Positions 45,812-57,239 are shown, counted from the stretch's first letter. The stretch: 64,000 nucleotides of DNA from Pseudomonas capeferrum (GCF_013523055.1 NZ_JAAMQM010000007.1:173146-237145); one strand, 5' to 3'. Numbers and translations are program-made. The notes: generated by a model not told the origin, from the sequence alone.

Positions 45812-47102
45812 CTGCCCCACCCTCCGCGGCTTGCCGTTCGAGCCACTGCAATGCCTGGCCGACACAGAAAAACGAACCGAACAGCAGGATCTGATCATCC
45901 GCCGTCGCCTGCGCGCACTGCCCCTCAAGGGCAGCCTCGACGCTGGCATAGGACTTCACCACAGCGCCGAGGTTCGCCAAGGCATCGTGCAGTTCCGTGG
46001 CAGGACGGGAACGCGGAGTATCAAGGGGCGCCACGGCCCACTCATCGACCAACGCCTGCAAGGGTTCGATAACGCCCTCCAGGTCCTTGTCGGCCAGCAG
46101 ACCGAAGACAGCCAGGCGACGGCCCGCGATGGGACGCGCAGCCAGGCGGCGCGCCAGATACACGGCGGCGTGGGGGTTGTGGCCCACATCGAGCAGCAAT
46201 GACAACGGGGTGCCCCGGAAGATCAGGGTGCGGCGATCCAGGCGGCCGGTGACGCGCGTGTCGAGCAATGCCTGGCGGACCCGGTCCGCTTCCCAGGGTA
46301 CATCGGTAAGCAGGAAGGCCTGCAACGCCAGCGCGGCGTTTTCCATCGGCAGGTCCAGCAGCGGCAGGTCACGCAACTCGACGGCCTGACCGGTCGCATC
46401 GACGCCCCGCCACTGCCAGCGATCATCGGCGATGACCAGGTCGAAGGCATGGCCGCGCAGGAAGAACGGACATGCCAGTTGCTCGACCTTGTCCAGCAAG
46501 GGCTGTGGCGGATCGAGATCGCCACACAGGGCCGGCGCGCCTGCGCGGAAGATACCGGCTTTCTCGAAGGCAACCGACTCGCGGGTATCGCCCAGGTAAT
46601 CGGCATGGTCGACACCGATACTGGTCACCAGCGCCAGGTCGGCATCTACCAGGTTGACCGTATCCAGACGCCCGCCCAGGCCGACTTCGAGCACCACCGC
46701 ATCCAGCGCCGACTGCCTGAACAGCCAGAAGGCCGCGAGGGTACCCATCTCGAAATAGGTCAGGGAGACCTCGCCGCGCGCGGCCTCCACGGCGGCAAAG
46801 GCCTCGCACAGCTGGGCATCGCTGGCTTCGCGACCATCGATGCTGACCCGTTCGTTGTAGCGCAGCAGGTGCGGCGAGCTGTACACGCCGACTTTCAGTC
46901 CCTGGGCGCGCAGCAGGGACGCCATGAACGCACAGGTCGACCCCTTGCCGTTGGTGCCGGTAACCGTCACCACGCGAGGCGCCAGCCTGCCCGGCCCAAG
47001 GCGCTCGAACACCTGCTGCGAACGAGCCAGCCCCATGTCGATGGCCGACGGATGCAGTTGCTCGAGGTAGGCGAGCCACTCGCCCAGGGTCCGTTGGCTC
47101 AT
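45795..47102 (-). CDS. folC: Bifunctional folylpolyglutamate synthase/dihydrofolate synthase
   Basis: A 435-residue Mur-ligase-fold enzyme adding Glu to dihydropteroate and folates. The P-loop [11 protein letters not shown] (about 49-59), [11 protein letters not shown] and LDVGHNPHA motifs are present. Length is near E. coli FolC (422). The ATG at 47102 overlaps the accD stop. Part of the accD-folC-SPOR-cvpA-purF block. Confidence 0.96.
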   Translation of the reverse strand: MSQRTLGEWLAYLEQLHPSAIDMGLARSQQVFERLGPGRLAPRVVTVTGTNGKGSTCAFMASLLRAQGLKVGVYSSPHLLRYNERVSIDGREASDAQLCEAFAAVEAARGEVSLTYFEMGTLAAFWLFRQSALDAVVLEVGLGGRLDTVNLVDADLALVTSIGVDHADYLGDTRESVAFEKAGIFRAGAPALCGDLDPPQPLLDKVEQLACPFFLRGHAFDLVIADDRWQWRGVDATGQAVELRDLPLLDLPMENAALALQAFLLTDVPWEADRVRQALLDTRVTGRLDRRTLIFRGTPLSLLLDVGHNPHAAVYLARRLAARPIAGRRLAVFGLLADKDLEGVIEPLQALVDEWAVAPLDTPRSRPATELHDALANLGAVVKSYASVEAALEGQCAQATADDQILLFGSFFCVGQALQWLERQAAEGGADGSAG

Positions 47103-47995
47103 GGCGCGACGTCTGCCGCCTCCAGGTCCATCCGAGGGGTCGGCTGACCGGTCATCTGCGCCAGCAGGCGCGCCAGACGAGGACGCAGCTCTTCGCGCGA
47201 GATGATCAGGTCGATTGCGCCGTGCTCCAGCAGGAATTCGCTGCGCTGGAAACCTTCCGGAAGTTTTTCGCGCACGGTCTGTTCGATGACGCGTGGACCG
47301 GCAAAGCCGATCAGCGCCTTCGGCTCGCCGACGATCACGTCACCGAGCATCGCCAGACTCGCGGACACGCCACCATAGACCGGATCGGTCAGCACGGAGA
47401 TGAACGGAATGCCTTCTTCGCGCAGGCGGGCCAGCACGGCGGAGGTCTTGGCCATCTGCATCAGGGAAATCAATGCTTCCTGCATGCGTGCGCCACCGGA
47501 CGCGGAGAAGCACACCATCGGACAACGGTTTTCCAGGGCGTAGTTGGCGGCACGTACGAAGCGCTCGCCGACGATGGCACCCATGGACCCGCCCATGAAG
47601 GAGAACTCGAAGGCGCTGACGACGATCGGCATGCCCATCAGGGTACCGCTGACCGATACCAGCGCGTCCTTCTCGCCCGTCTGCTTCTGTGCACCGACGA
47701 TGCGATCCTTGTACTTCTTGCCGTCACGGAATTTGAGGCGATCGACCGGCTCCAGGTCGGCACCCAGCTCGGCGCGCCCTTCGGCGTCGAGGAAGATGTC
47801 GATACGGGCACGAGCACCGATACGCATGTGGTGGTTGCACTTGGGACAGACGTCGAGGGTCTTTTCAAGCTCCGGACGATACAGCACGGCCTCGCAGGAC
47901 GGGCATTTGTGCCACAGGCCCTCGGGCACCGAGCTCTTCTTGACCTCGGAACGCATGATCGATGGGATCAGTTTGTCTACCAACCAGTTGCTCAT
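47099..47995 (-). CDS. accD: Acetyl-CoA carboxylase carboxyltransferase subunit beta
   Basis: A 298-residue subunit that, with AccA, transfers carboxyl from biotin to acetyl-CoA in fatty-acid synthesis. The N-terminal zinc ribbon ([23 protein letters not shown]) and the crotonase-like carboxyltransferase core ([21 protein letters not shown]) are both seen. Length matches E. coli AccD (304). GGAGA precedes the ATG at 47995. Confidence 0.97.
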   Translation of the reverse strand: MSNWLVDKLIPSIMRSEVKKSSVPEGLWHKCPSCEAVLYRPELEKTLDVCPKCNHHMRIGARARIDIFLDAEGRAELGADLEPVDRLKFRDGKKYKDRIVGAQKQTGEKDALVSVSGTLMGMPIVVSAFEFSFMGGSMGAIVGERFVRAANYALENRCPMVCFSASGGARMQEALISLMQMAKTSAVLARLREEGIPFISVLTDPVYGGVSASLAMLGDVIVGEPKALIGFAGPRVIEQTVREKLPEGFQRSEFLLEHGAIDLIISREELRPRLARLLAQMTGQPTPRMDLEAADVAP

Positions 47996-48149
47996 GCTTT
48001 CTTTCTCCAGTATCGGCAGGCGGCGGATCCGGTCTGCCAGACCTCGCCTCTGCCCTTGAGCTCACATTCTTCTATGAAACGATGATGGACCGGCCCAGAG
48101 AGCCCGCACGCGGCGATACTGCTGGCTACCGTGCCATCGTCAACTGTAG

Positions 48150-48170
48150 GGTGGCGCCCTGGGCGCCACC
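48150..48170. promoter_or_regulatory. Strong hairpin in the trpF-accD gap
   Basis: GGTGGCGCC (48150-48158) and GGCGCCACC (48162-48170) form a perfect 9-bp stem with a 3-base loop in the 266-base gap between trpF and accD. No T-run follows on either strand, so it looks less like a terminator than a leader or regulatory hairpin in front of accD. The rest of the gap holds no gene I can support. Confidence 0.45.
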
Positions 48171-48261
48171 GGCTTCTATCGGCCACCCCTCGGCATGGCC
48201 TGGCAGCCACGGGCTGCGAACGTTATGGACGATGGCGCGCCGCCAGCCGTCACATCTGCCG

Positions 48262-48882
48262 TCACGCCTGCCTCACCGCATGCACGAATGCCTCGACCTT
48301 GGCGGGATCCTTGATGCCCTTGGCCTGTTCGACTCCACCGCTCACATCCACGGCAAAGGGGCGCACCTGACGAATGGCGTCACCGACGTTGCCGGCCGTC
48401 AGCCCGCCAGCGAGAATGATCGGCTTGGACAGGCGCGCCGGCACCAGCGACCAGTCGAACGCCTCGCCGGTACCGCCGGGTACGCCTGCCACATAGGTGT
48501 CAAGGAGAATCCCGCTGGCGCCGGCATAGAGACGACAAGCCGCTTCGAGGTCGTCGCCGGGACGCACTCTCAGCGCCTTGATCCAGGGACGATGATAGCC
48601 TTCGCAGTCGGCGGGCGCTTCATCACCGTGGAACTGCAGCAGATCGAGCGGGACCACCTCGAGGATTTCGTTGAGCTCGCAGCGGCTGGCGTTGACGAAC
48701 AGGCCCACGGTGGTCACGAAGGGTGGCAACGCGGCGATGATGTCCCGAACCTGCCGTGCCTCGACGGCCCGTGGGCTCCTGGCATAGAACACGAAGCCCA
48801 GCGCATCGGCGCCCGCCTCGACGGCGACCAGGGCATCCTCGAGTCGGGTAATCCCACAGATCTTGCTGCGAACGATGCTCAC
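48262..48882 (-). CDS. trpF: Phosphoribosylanthranilate isomerase
   Basis: A 206-residue TIM barrel catalysing the third step of tryptophan synthesis as a single-function enzyme. The catalytic Cys is in [10 protein letters not shown] (about 8), the Asp in [10 protein letters not shown]... [18 protein letters not shown], and the phosphate site is [13 protein letters not shown]. Start is a GTG at 48882. It is separated from trpC, as in other pseudomonads, and lies between truA and accD. Confidence 0.95.
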   Translation of the reverse strand: MSIVRSKICGITRLEDALVAVEAGADALGFVFYARSPRAVEARQVRDIIAALPPFVTTVGLFVNASRCELNEILEVVPLDLLQFHGDEAPADCEGYHRPWIKALRVRPGDDLEAACRLYAGASGILLDTYVAGVPGGTGEAFDWSLVPARLSKPIILAGGLTAGNVGDAIRQVRPFAVDVSGGVEQAKGIKDPAKVEAFVHAVRQA

Positions 48883-48920
48883 GGTCGGCGAACCTCAAGT
48901 GATCGGCAAAGTCCCGGATG

Positions 48921-49796
48921 TTAGCAAATGACGTGCGGGGCGTCAGCCGACAAGGCTTCGTAGCCGGTGAGAAAATGTGGACCGATATAACGACTCGGCA
49001 GGACGAATTCTTCGGGATATTCCACCTGCACCAGGTACAGGCCATACGGATGAGCGGTCACTCCGCCATGGCGTCGGTCGCGTCCTTCAAGCACTTCGCG
49101 TATCCAGGCGACCGGGCGCTCGCCACTGCCGATGGCCATCAGGACCCCGGCGATGTTGCGCACCATGTGGTGCAGGAACGCCGTGGCGCGAATGTCCAGC
49201 ACGATCATCCGGCCATGGCGGGTGACGCGCAGGTGATAGATGTGCTTGACAGGCGACTTGGCCTGGCACTGGCTGGCGCGGAACGCGCTGAAGTCATGGG
49301 TTCCGAGCAGCACTTCGGCCGCTTCGGCCATGCGCTCGATATCCAGCGGACGGTGATTCCAGGTCACTTCTTCGCCCAGGTGCGCCGGACGCACCGGGTC
49401 GTTGTAGATCACATAGCGGTAACGCCGGGCCATTGCCTTGAAGCGCGCATGGAAATGCTGCGGTACTGCCTGGGCCCAGGCGACACTGATGTCGTGAGGC
49501 AGGTTGAAATTGGTACCCATGGTCCAGGCCCGCTCGTCACGGATCGCCTGTGTATCGAAATGCACGACCTGCCCGCTGGCATGCACGCCGGCGTCGGTAC
49601 GTCCCGCGCAGAGCACGGTGATGGGTGAGTCGGCGACCCGCGACAGGGCCTCCTCGAGCTTCTGCTGGACACTGGGCACGCCACTGGACTGACGCTGCCA
49701 GCCGCGGTACCGGGCGCCTTTGTATTCAACGCCCAAGGCGATGCGGGTATAGCCCTCGGCCGCCGATTCGGCCGCGTCGTTATCGATGATGTCCAA
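48921..49796 (-). CDS. truA: tRNA pseudouridine(38-40) synthase TruA
   Basis: A 291-residue enzyme making pseudouridine at tRNA positions 38-40. The catalytic Asp is in AGRTDAGVHASGQ; the MRNIAGVLMAIGSG segment is also typical. The family core begins at EGYTRIALGVEYKG, about 14 residues in. The start is not secure: the longest frame begins with TTG at 49796 with no clear Shine-Dalgarno sequence. REP element D lies directly upstream, between it and fimV. Confidence 0.93.
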   Translation of the reverse strand: MDIIDNDAAESAAEGYTRIALGVEYKGARYRGWQRQSSGVPSVQQKLEEALSRVADSPITVLCAGRTDAGVHASGQVVHFDTQAIRDERAWTMGTNFNLPHDISVAWAQAVPQHFHARFKAMARRYRYVIYNDPVRPAHLGEEVTWNHRPLDIERMAEAAEVLLGTHDFSAFRASQCQAKSPVKHIYHLRVTRHGRMIVLDIRATAFLHHMVRNIAGVLMAIGSGERPVAWIREVLEGRDRRHGGVTAHPYGLYLVQVEYPEEFVLPSRYIGPHFLTGYEALSADAPHVIC

Positions 49797-49862
49797 GTAA
49801 AACCAAGCCTGTCGAATGAAGATCGGAGGCGGCCATTATAAAGACAACAGCGGCTGCGAGTG

Positions 49863-50124
49863 CCAATCCCGATCAGCCAAGAAAAAACATTCGTTTTTTC
49901 ACAGGCTGGAGCTCATTTGGCAGTTCTTGAATTTTTTGTGGATGCTGATGGCCTCGTCGCGGGGCAAGCCCGCTCGCCACCGGTACGTGGTGTGACTAAA
50001 GCACGCTACCGGTGGCGTGCGGGCTTGCCCCGCGACGAGGCCATCAGCATCACGAAAGACCTAGAAGGCGAAGGCCAAGCTCCAGCATTCCAATCGAATA
50101 ACATTCCCTGACTGACTGGCATTG
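49863..50124. repeat. Long palindromic REP-doublet element D
   Basis: Core inverted pair at 49941-49985 and 50007-50051 (45 bp, one mismatch). The arms extend the palindrome for about 80 bases more: the left arm carries CATTCG and GGCTGGAGCT; the inverted right arm carries ATTCG and TGCTGGAGCT; the outer ends are CCAATCCCGATCAG and CAATGCCAGTCAG. It is the most complete copy in this window. It lies between fimV (3' side) and truA. Confidence 0.78.
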
Positions 50125-50187
50125 GGCCACCGTTGTCGGATGGACGATGGCGCGTCGCTACACGCGCCCGATCGATGCCGACCGCTA

Positions 50188-52896
50188 TCAGACCAGTCGC
50201 GAGAGCATGTCCTGCGCTTCCTCGCGCTGGGTGTCGTCGCCGTCCTTGACCACCTCGTCGAGGATGTCACGGGCGCCCTGATGATCGCCCATGTCGATGT
50301 AGGCACGCGCCAGGTCGAGCTTGGTGGTGACCTCATCGGCACCCGAGAAGAAATCGAAGTCCAGGTCGTCCTGGGGCTCCGGTTCGGGTACCGGCTCCGA
50401 CTCGGCAGCCTTGACAGCGTCCAGCTCATCGAATCGCGGCTCCGCTGGTGCGGAACCGAAGTTCTGCGACAGCGTATCCAGTTCGCTGTTGACCTCGTCG
50501 AGTTCCGATGCGAAACGCTTGTCGGCGGGTGTTTCATCGTCCAGGGACAAGGACAGGTCGAAGTCCTCGGACAGTGGATCATCGCTGATCGGCGCGAAAT
50601 CAGGCTCGGCATCGAACGCCGCCAGTTCCTCTTCGACATCCACCGGCGTCTCGCGAACAGACTCCTGGGCCGAGGGCTCGCCGACATCCAGATCGAAGTC
50701 GTCCAGGCCATCCGGCGCCTGCGCTTCGGCCTGGGCCTGAGCCAGCAAGGCCTCGAAATCGGCATCGGCATCGTCTTCGGCAACCACAGGCTCGGCAGCT
50801 GCAATCACTGGCGGATCGATCGGCGTGGTCGCGTCAGGCACAGGGGCTGGCTGCGGGGCCACCGCAGGCGCAGGCTCTACCTGCGCGTTGTCTGCGAGGC
50901 TCAGGTCGAATGCGCCTTCCAGCTCGTCATCTTGCGGGCTGGCGAAGTCGGAAGGGAAATCCAGCGCGTCGAAAGGATCATCGACCGGTTCGGCGGACGA
51001 CTCGTCTGCCGCCAGTTGCTCTTGCTGTTCGTCCAACAGTTTCTGGACATACTGCTCATCCAGCTCCGCAGCCAGGGCCGCGGCCCCCACGCCGGCCGCA
51101 GCAACACCAAGCATCGCCGGGAAGCGCTCCTTGAGCGCCGCGACCTCGGTGGCATTGGCGCCGTTGGCCTGCAACTGGCGCTCCTGAGCCGTGAAGCTAT
51201 CTCGATCACCCTGAAGGGCATTGACCTCCATCAGCTTCAAACGCAGGTCGCTGCGCTGCGGCTCGGCCGCGACGGCCGGCTCCAGCAATTCGGCGGCATG
51301 GTTGTAACGGCCTTGAGCGATAGCGATTTCGGCCTCGAGCAGCACCTTTTCGCTGTCATCCTGTACGACGGGTGGCGCCACCACGGGCGCGGGCGCTTGC
51401 GCTCTTTCGGCAGCCACCGCCGCCGCTGCGGAAGCGGCTACCACGGCGGGCGACAGCTTGACGCTGGTGGAGGGCGTATCGAGCTCGTCGAAGCCGCCAA
51501 GCGGCACGTCCAGGGACAAGTCCGGCTCGCCCTCCTCGGCAAGGGCACGGGCCATGCGCAGATGCTTCTCGGCTTCCTGCTGGGCCTTGCGCTTGCGGGC
51601 CAGGATCAACAGCAGGAGCAGCAGTACCAGGAAGGTCGAGCCGGCGATCAGCCAAAGCAGCAACGGGCTGCCCAGCAGCTCGTCCAGCACACTTTTCTCC
51701 TGCGCGGCGCCGACATCGGCTGGCGCCGCGTCGGGCACGATTACGGGTGGAGTCTGCGCTGCGTCTTGCGGTGCGGTATCGACAGCGGCCGGGGCCGGAT
51801 CGATGACCGGCTCGGCGGTCGCCAACGGCGCCGCGGGCAGCGGCTGGCCAATAGCCGGTTCGCCGGGCAAGGTGGCGGCCACTGCCGCGTCGGGGTCTTG
51901 CGCCTGGAGCCGGGCGAGCTGGTCGTTTTTCAGTTCGATCAGGCGCTGCAGCTTGTCCAGCTGACTCTGCAGGTCGGCCAGGCGGCTTTTCAATTCTTCG
52001 TTGTCGCGCCGAGTGGTGTCGAGGCTTTCCTGGGCCACGGCCAACTGGTCGCTGACGGCCTTGGCATTGCCGGCCTCTGCCTGGGTGCTTGGCGCGACCA
52101 GTCGCAAGTTATCGGGCTGGGCGATCTGCGCAGGCGCGGAATCGGCCGTGCTGCGCCGGGTAGCATCGAGCTGTCTGGCCCGCGGCCCGAGACGTCGGCC
52201 CGCGCGCCAGGCGGCGTACTGCTCGGCTACCTCGGTGACGGCCTCGCCCTGGGGAATGCTTTGGATCTGCTGCTGGTCGGGCAGGCGCAGGACCTCTCCG
52301 ACCTTGAGCTGATTGATGTTGTTGCCGATGAAAGCGTCGGGGTTCAAGGCCTGGATCGCCACCATGGTCTGCTGGACCGATCCGCCCTGGCTGTGGCGTG
52401 CCGCGATCTGCCACAAGGTATCGCGGCGCTGGGTGGTATAGGTGCCGGCGTTGCTCACGGCAGGCGCGATACCCGTGCCCGGCTGCGCGCCCTGGGCCTT
52501 GGCCTGGTCGAGCGGCACGCTATAGTCGCGCAGCAGGCGACCCTGGGGCCACATGACCTGGACCAGGAACTTGACCACGGGCCCTGGCAGCGGCGCGCTG
52601 GAGGTCACGCGCAGCACGCTCTTGCCATTGGGAATGATCACCGGCGTGAAGGTCAGGTCCTCGAGATAGGGCGGCAGCGCCACTCCGGCTCTGACGAACT
52701 CCTCGGGCGGCGCAAGGCTTGGCGCCACTTCGGCAGCCGTGAGGTCACGCACGTCGAGCAACTCGATCTCGGCATCCAGCGGCTCGCCCTGCGCGGACCT
52801 CAGGGTCAACTCACCCAACCCGAGAGCGTTCGCCATGCCGGATGACAGCGCCGAGGCCGTGGCTATCGCCAGAACCAGTTTGCGAATTCGAAGCAT
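50188..52896 (-). CDS. fimV: FimV/HubP family pilus assembly and polar landmark protein
   Basis: A 902-residue protein: signal peptide (MLRIRKLVLAIATASALSSG), FimV N-terminal beta domain (about 25-130), periplasmic LysM peptidoglycan-binding domain (about 153-206), a coiled coil (about 280-332), one membrane helix (about 412-433), a long acidic low-complexity cytosolic region, and a C-terminal TPR-like FimV motif (LDLARAYIDMGDHQGARDIL). In P. aeruginosa FimV positions type IV pili and raises cAMP. The ATG at 52896 begins the signal peptide; the frame extends 39 bases further. Confidence 0.94.
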   Translation of the reverse strand: MLRIRKLVLAIATASALSSGMANALGLGELTLRSAQGEPLDAEIELLDVRDLTAAEVAPSLAPPEEFVRAGVALPPYLEDLTFTPVIIPNGKSVLRVTSSAPLPGPVVKFLVQVMWPQGRLLRDYSVPLDQAKAQGAQPGTGIAPAVSNAGTYTTQRRDTLWQIAARHSQGGSVQQTMVAIQALNPDAFIGNNINQLKVGEVLRLPDQQQIQSIPQGEAVTEVAEQYAAWRAGRRLGPRARQLDATRRSTADSAPAQIAQPDNLRLVAPSTQAEAGNAKAVSDQLAVAQESLDTTRRDNEELKSRLADLQSQLDKLQRLIELKNDQLARLQAQDPDAAVAATLPGEPAIGQPLPAAPLATAEPVIDPAPAAVDTAPQDAAQTPPVIVPDAAPADVGAAQEKSVLDELLGSPLLLWLIAGSTFLVLLLLLLILARKRKAQQEAEKHLRMARALAEEGEPDLSLDVPLGGFDELDTPSTSVKLSPAVVAASAAAAVAAERAQAPAPVVAPPVVQDDSEKVLLEAEIAIAQGRYNHAAELLEPAVAAEPQRSDLRLKLMEVNALQGDRDSFTAQERQLQANGANATEVAALKERFPAMLGVAAAGVGAAALAAELDEQYVQKLLDEQQEQLAADESSAEPVDDPFDALDFPSDFASPQDDELEGAFDLSLADNAQVEPAPAVAPQPAPVPDATTPIDPPVIAAAEPVVAEDDADADFEALLAQAQAEAQAPDGLDDFDLDVGEPSAQESVRETPVDVEEELAAFDAEPDFAPISDDPLSEDFDLSLSLDDETPADKRFASELDEVNSELDTLSQNFGSAPAEPRFDELDAVKAAESEPVPEPEPQDDLDFDFFSGADEVTTKLDLARAYIDMGDHQGARDILDEVVKDGDDTQREEAQDMLSRLV

Positions 52897-52967
52897 GACC
52901 CTTCCCTTGTATGAACCGTCCCAAAACCCAGGCACTGCTATAGGACAAAATTGCTGGCCAGTATCTT

Positions 52968-53978
52968 TTACACCTTGTGTTTTATCAACAACTGCGCCAC
53001 TTGCACGGCGTTGAGCGCCGCGCCCTTACGCACGTTGTCGGTAGTCAGCCACAGGTTCAGCTGCTCGTCCTCATCAATACCACGACGTACACGACCAACA
53101 TAGACCACGTCCTGCCCGACTGCGTCGCCGACCGGGGTCGGATAGTCGTCCGGCTCGACCAACTCGATGCTCTCGGCCGCCTCCAGGGCAGCGTTCACCG
53201 CAGCCAGATCGACCGGCCGACGGCTCTGCAGCGCGACACTGTAGCTATCGCCGAAAAATACCGGGACTTGAATGCAGGTTACGGAAATCTTCAATGTCGG
53301 CATTCCAAGCACCTCGCGCAGCTCGCTGACCAGGCGCCGCTCAAGCGCACCGTGTCCCTGGGCGTCGCAATCGCCCACCTGCGGCAGCACATTGAAAGCG
53401 ACCTGACGATCAAAGAAACGGGGCTCCAGGGGGCGCGCATTGAGCAGTTCGGCGGTCTGTCGCGCCAGTTCGCCCACCGCTTCGCGCCCTCGCGCGGAAA
53501 TGGCCAGGCATGCCGTTACCTGCACGCGCTCCAGATCGAGAAGGTGCTTGATCGGCGCAAGTGCCACAGCCAATGCCACGGCGCCCGCGCTGGGGCTGAC
53601 CACCTGTAGCGGCGGCACCAGCGTCTCCATTCTCTGTGCGTTGGCTTCCGGCACGATAGCGGGCGCCTGTTGCGCCGACAGGTCACCGGACAGGTCGATC
53701 ACCGCGCACCCTGCGGCCTGCGCTCTTGGCGCAAAACTGCGGGTCGCGGCGGGCCCGGCACTGAAGAAGGCCAGCCTGACCAGGCTGAAATCGAAGTCCT
53801 CGACCGCACGCACGCGCAGGTTCTTGCCCTTGAAGGTCACCGAACTGCCTGCCGATGCCTGGCTGGCGAGCAGGTGCAAGGTGCCGATGGGGAAAGCGAC
53901 TTCCTCGAGGATCTGTACCAGGGTCTCACCCACGGTGCCGGTGGCGCCAATGACGGCGATATCGAAAGTCTGGGTCAT
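52968..53978 (-). CDS. Usg-like paralogue of aspartate-semialdehyde dehydrogenase
   Basis: A 336-residue protein with the Asd fold: an N-terminal GATGTVGETLVQIL nucleotide-binding motif and a C-terminal GRVRRGIDEDEQLNLWLTTDNVRKGAALNAVQ segment. The active-site Cys is missing: where Asd has GNCT this protein reads SPSAGAV (about 128-134). It is therefore like the Usg proteins, inactive relatives encoded beside true asd and fimV. The ATG at 53978 has GAGG 8 bases upstream; the longer frame was rejected. Confidence 0.85.
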   Translation of the reverse strand: MTQTFDIAVIGATGTVGETLVQILEEVAFPIGTLHLLASQASAGSSVTFKGKNLRVRAVEDFDFSLVRLAFFSAGPAATRSFAPRAQAAGCAVIDLSGDLSAQQAPAIVPEANAQRMETLVPPLQVVSPSAGAVALAVALAPIKHLLDLERVQVTACLAISARGREAVGELARQTAELLNARPLEPRFFDRQVAFNVLPQVGDCDAQGHGALERRLVSELREVLGMPTLKISVTCIQVPVFFGDSYSVALQSRRPVDLAAVNAALEAAESIELVEPDDYPTPVGDAVGQDVVYVGRVRRGIDEDEQLNLWLTTDNVRKGAALNAVQVAQLLIKHKV

Positions 53979-54114
53979 GAACGATGCCTCGGGCAGAACA
54001 GGGGGAACGCACTTTACTCGGATTGCCGGACCAGGCCAACGCTGGCGGTTCGGAATTGGAGCAGGCGCATGTCGTCCTGGATCCATCGGTTTTCCGGCAT
54101 CCGTGGAGAATAAA

Positions 54115-54144
54115 AAAACCCGCGCTGGTAACAGCGCGGGTTTT
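54115..54144 (-). terminator. Rho-independent terminator of asd
   Basis: AAAACCCGCGCTG, a GTAA loop and CAGCGCGGGTTTT make a 13-bp stem; on the minus strand the right-hand T-run continues (complement of the A-run at 54112-54118). It lies about 18 bases after the asd stop. Confidence 0.88.
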
Positions 54145-54162
54145 CGGGTCAGGCAGCGTCGA

Positions 54163-55275
54163 TCACCGCTCCAGCAGGATCCGCAGCATGCGCCGCAGCG
54201 GCTCGGCCGCGCCCCACAGCAATTGATCGCCAACGGTGAAGGCGCCCAGGTACTGGGAACCCATGTTCATCTTGCGCAGACGACCGACCGGAACATTCAA
54301 GGTGCCTGTGACCTTGGTCGGGGTCAGTTCCTGCATGCTGATCTCGCGCTGGTTCGGCACCAGCTTCACCCAAGGGTTGTGCTGGCTGATCATGCCTTCG
54401 ATATCGGCCAGCGGCACATCCTTGTTGAGCTTGATGGTCAGCGCCTGGCTGTGGCAACGCATGGCGCCGATGCGCACGCAGATACCGTCGACCGGGATAG
54501 GGCTCTTGAAGCGGCCGAGGATCTTGTTGGTTTCCGCCTGGGCTTTCCATTCCTCGCGGCTCTGACCGTTGGGCAGCTCCTTGTCGATCCACGGAATCAG
54601 GCTGCCAGCCAGTGGAACACCGAAGTTGTCGGTCGGGAAGGCTTCACCGCGCATGGCCTCGGCAACCTTGCGGTCGATATCGAGGATGGCGCTGGCCGGG
54701 TTCGCCAGTTCGTCGGCGACCGCGGCCTGGGTCGCGCCCATCTGCCGAATCAGTTCGCGCATGTTCTGGGCGCCGGCGCCGGAGGCGGCCTGGTAGGTCA
54801 TGGCGCTCATCCACTCGACCAGGCCGGCTTCGAACAGACCACCCAGGCCCATCAGCATCAGGCTGACCGTGCAGTTGCCACCGATGTAGTTCTTGGTGCC
54901 GGCATCGAGTTGCTGGTCGATCACCCTGCGGTTGACCGGGTCCAGCACGATCACGGCGTCATCCTGCATGCGCAGGCTGGAAGCGGCATCGATCCAGTAG
55001 CCTTGCCAGCCGGCTTCGCGCAGCTTGGGGAAGACTTCATTGGTGTAGTCGCCACCCTGGCAGGTCAGGATCACATCGAGGGTCTTGAGCTCTTCGATGT
55101 TGTAGGCGTCCTTGAGCGGAGCAATTTCCTTGCCCACCGCAGGGCCCTGGCCACCCACGTTGGAGGTAGTGAAGAACACCGGCTCGATAAGATCGAAGTC
55201 CTGCTCTTCCAGCATCCGCTGCATGAGCACAGAACCAACCATGCCGCGCCAACCGATCAGACCTACACGTTTCAT
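54163..55275 (-). CDS. asd: Aspartate-semialdehyde dehydrogenase
   Basis: A 370-residue enzyme at the branch to lysine, threonine and methionine. NADP motif [14 protein letters not shown] (about 9-22), catalytic Cys135 in [17 protein letters not shown], and the HSQALTIKL segment are intact. Length matches the E. coli enzyme (367). It is followed by a terminator and then by the Cys-less paralogue. ATG at 55275 with AAGGTG upstream. Confidence 0.96.
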   Translation of the reverse strand: MKRVGLIGWRGMVGSVLMQRMLEEQDFDLIEPVFFTTSNVGGQGPAVGKEIAPLKDAYNIEELKTLDVILTCQGGDYTNEVFPKLREAGWQGYWIDAASSLRMQDDAVIVLDPVNRRVIDQQLDAGTKNYIGGNCTVSLMLMGLGGLFEAGLVEWMSAMTYQAASGAGAQNMRELIRQMGATQAAVADELANPASAILDIDRKVAEAMRGEAFPTDNFGVPLAGSLIPWIDKELPNGQSREEWKAQAETNKILGRFKSPIPVDGICVRIGAMRCHSQALTIKLNKDVPLADIEGMISQHNPWVKLVPNQREISMQELTPTKVTGTLNVPVGRLRKMNMGSQYLGAFTVGDQLLWGAAEPLRRMLRILLER

Positions 55276-55340
55276 CGCAACTACACCTTCGCTAAAAGTG
55301 GGCCGCTACCCGGGTTGAGAACGGTAGCGGGCCAAAGAGA

Positions 55341-56423
<1,083 letters not shown>

Positions 56424-56474
56424 GCTTTCCTCTATCCATTCAAGCGGCGAGCCTGTTCGGCCCGCCGGTAACTA

Positions 56475-57239
56475 TTAGCGTTCGGCCCACAGGACCAGCA
56501 CGTCGGTGCTGAACGAACCGTCGGCTTCGATCTGGTAATACTGCCGCACTTCTTCGCCCATGGCCTGTTGCAATTCGCGAATGGCCTGGCGCATCGGCGC
56601 CGGCGTGCGCATGCGTTCGACCCAGGACCTGTATTCCAGGCGCAGGCGCTGGCGGGTGTGATTACGCACGAACAGACCTGCCTCGCTGACCTGACGCAGC
56701 CATTCGCCGGCAGAGTAATCGCGCACGTGGCTGGTATCGCGCAACACTTCGACACTTTGCAGGTACGTGTCGAGCAGCGGGCTGCCGGGTGACATCACAT
56801 CGACGAAGGCCGCCACGCCGCCGGGCTTGAGCACGCGGCGCACTTCGCGCAGGGCTTGGCCCAGGTCACTCCAATGGTGAGCCGAATAGCGGCTGAAGAC
56901 GAAGTCGAAGCTGGCATCGGCGAACGGCAGGCGTTCAGCGGCGCCACACTCAGTGGAAATGTTGCCAAGACCCCGTTCGGCGGCTGCGCCGGAGACCACC
57001 TCGAGCATTGCCTGCGACAAATCGTAGGCCACTACCTCCGCGACCAACGGCGCGACATGAAAGCTGACGTGCCCGGCACCGCAGCCCAAGTCCAGCAGTC
57101 GGGCATCGGCGCGCCCTGTCAGTTCGGCCTGAAGCAAGGCAAATTCGCTGCCTTGGGCATGCACGGCGCTGCTGAGGTAGGCATTGGCCTGCTCGCCAAA
57201 CTGGCGCTGGACCACATCGGTATGGGTGGTGCTGGTCAT
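56475..57239 (-). CDS. Class I SAM-dependent methyltransferase
   Basis: A 254-residue methyltransferase with motif I LLDLGCGAGHVSF, motif II AYDLSQAML and motif IV SFDFVFSRYSAHHW followed by VRRVLKPGGVAAFVD, typical of the UbiE/YcgJ group. The ATG at 57239 (MTSTTHTDVVQRQFG) has GGGAG upstream. It sits between leuD and leuB; it is not a known leucine-pathway step, and the acceptor is unknown. Confidence 0.88.
   Translation of the reverse strand: MTSTTHTDVVQRQFGEQANAYLSSAVHAQGSEFALLQAELTGRADARLLDLGCGAGHVSFHVAPLVAEVVAYDLSQAMLEVVSGAAAERGLGNISTECGAAERLPFADASFDFVFSRYSAHHWSDLGQALREVRRVLKPGGVAAFVDVMSPGSPLLDTYLQSVEVLRDTSHVRDYSAGEWLRQVSEAGLFVRNHTRQRLRLEYRSWVERMRTPAPMRQAIRELQQAMGEEVRQYYQIEADGSFSTDVLVLWAER

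Noticed and set aside
45053..46072. 339-codon plus-strand frame in the cvpA-folC region
   Set aside because: Overlaps SPOR and folC genes on the other strand and is an Arg/His-rich shadow.
50122..52845. 907-codon plus-strand frame opposite fimV
   Set aside because: Low-complexity shadow of fimV, which has a signal peptide, LysM, membrane helix and FimV C-terminal motif.
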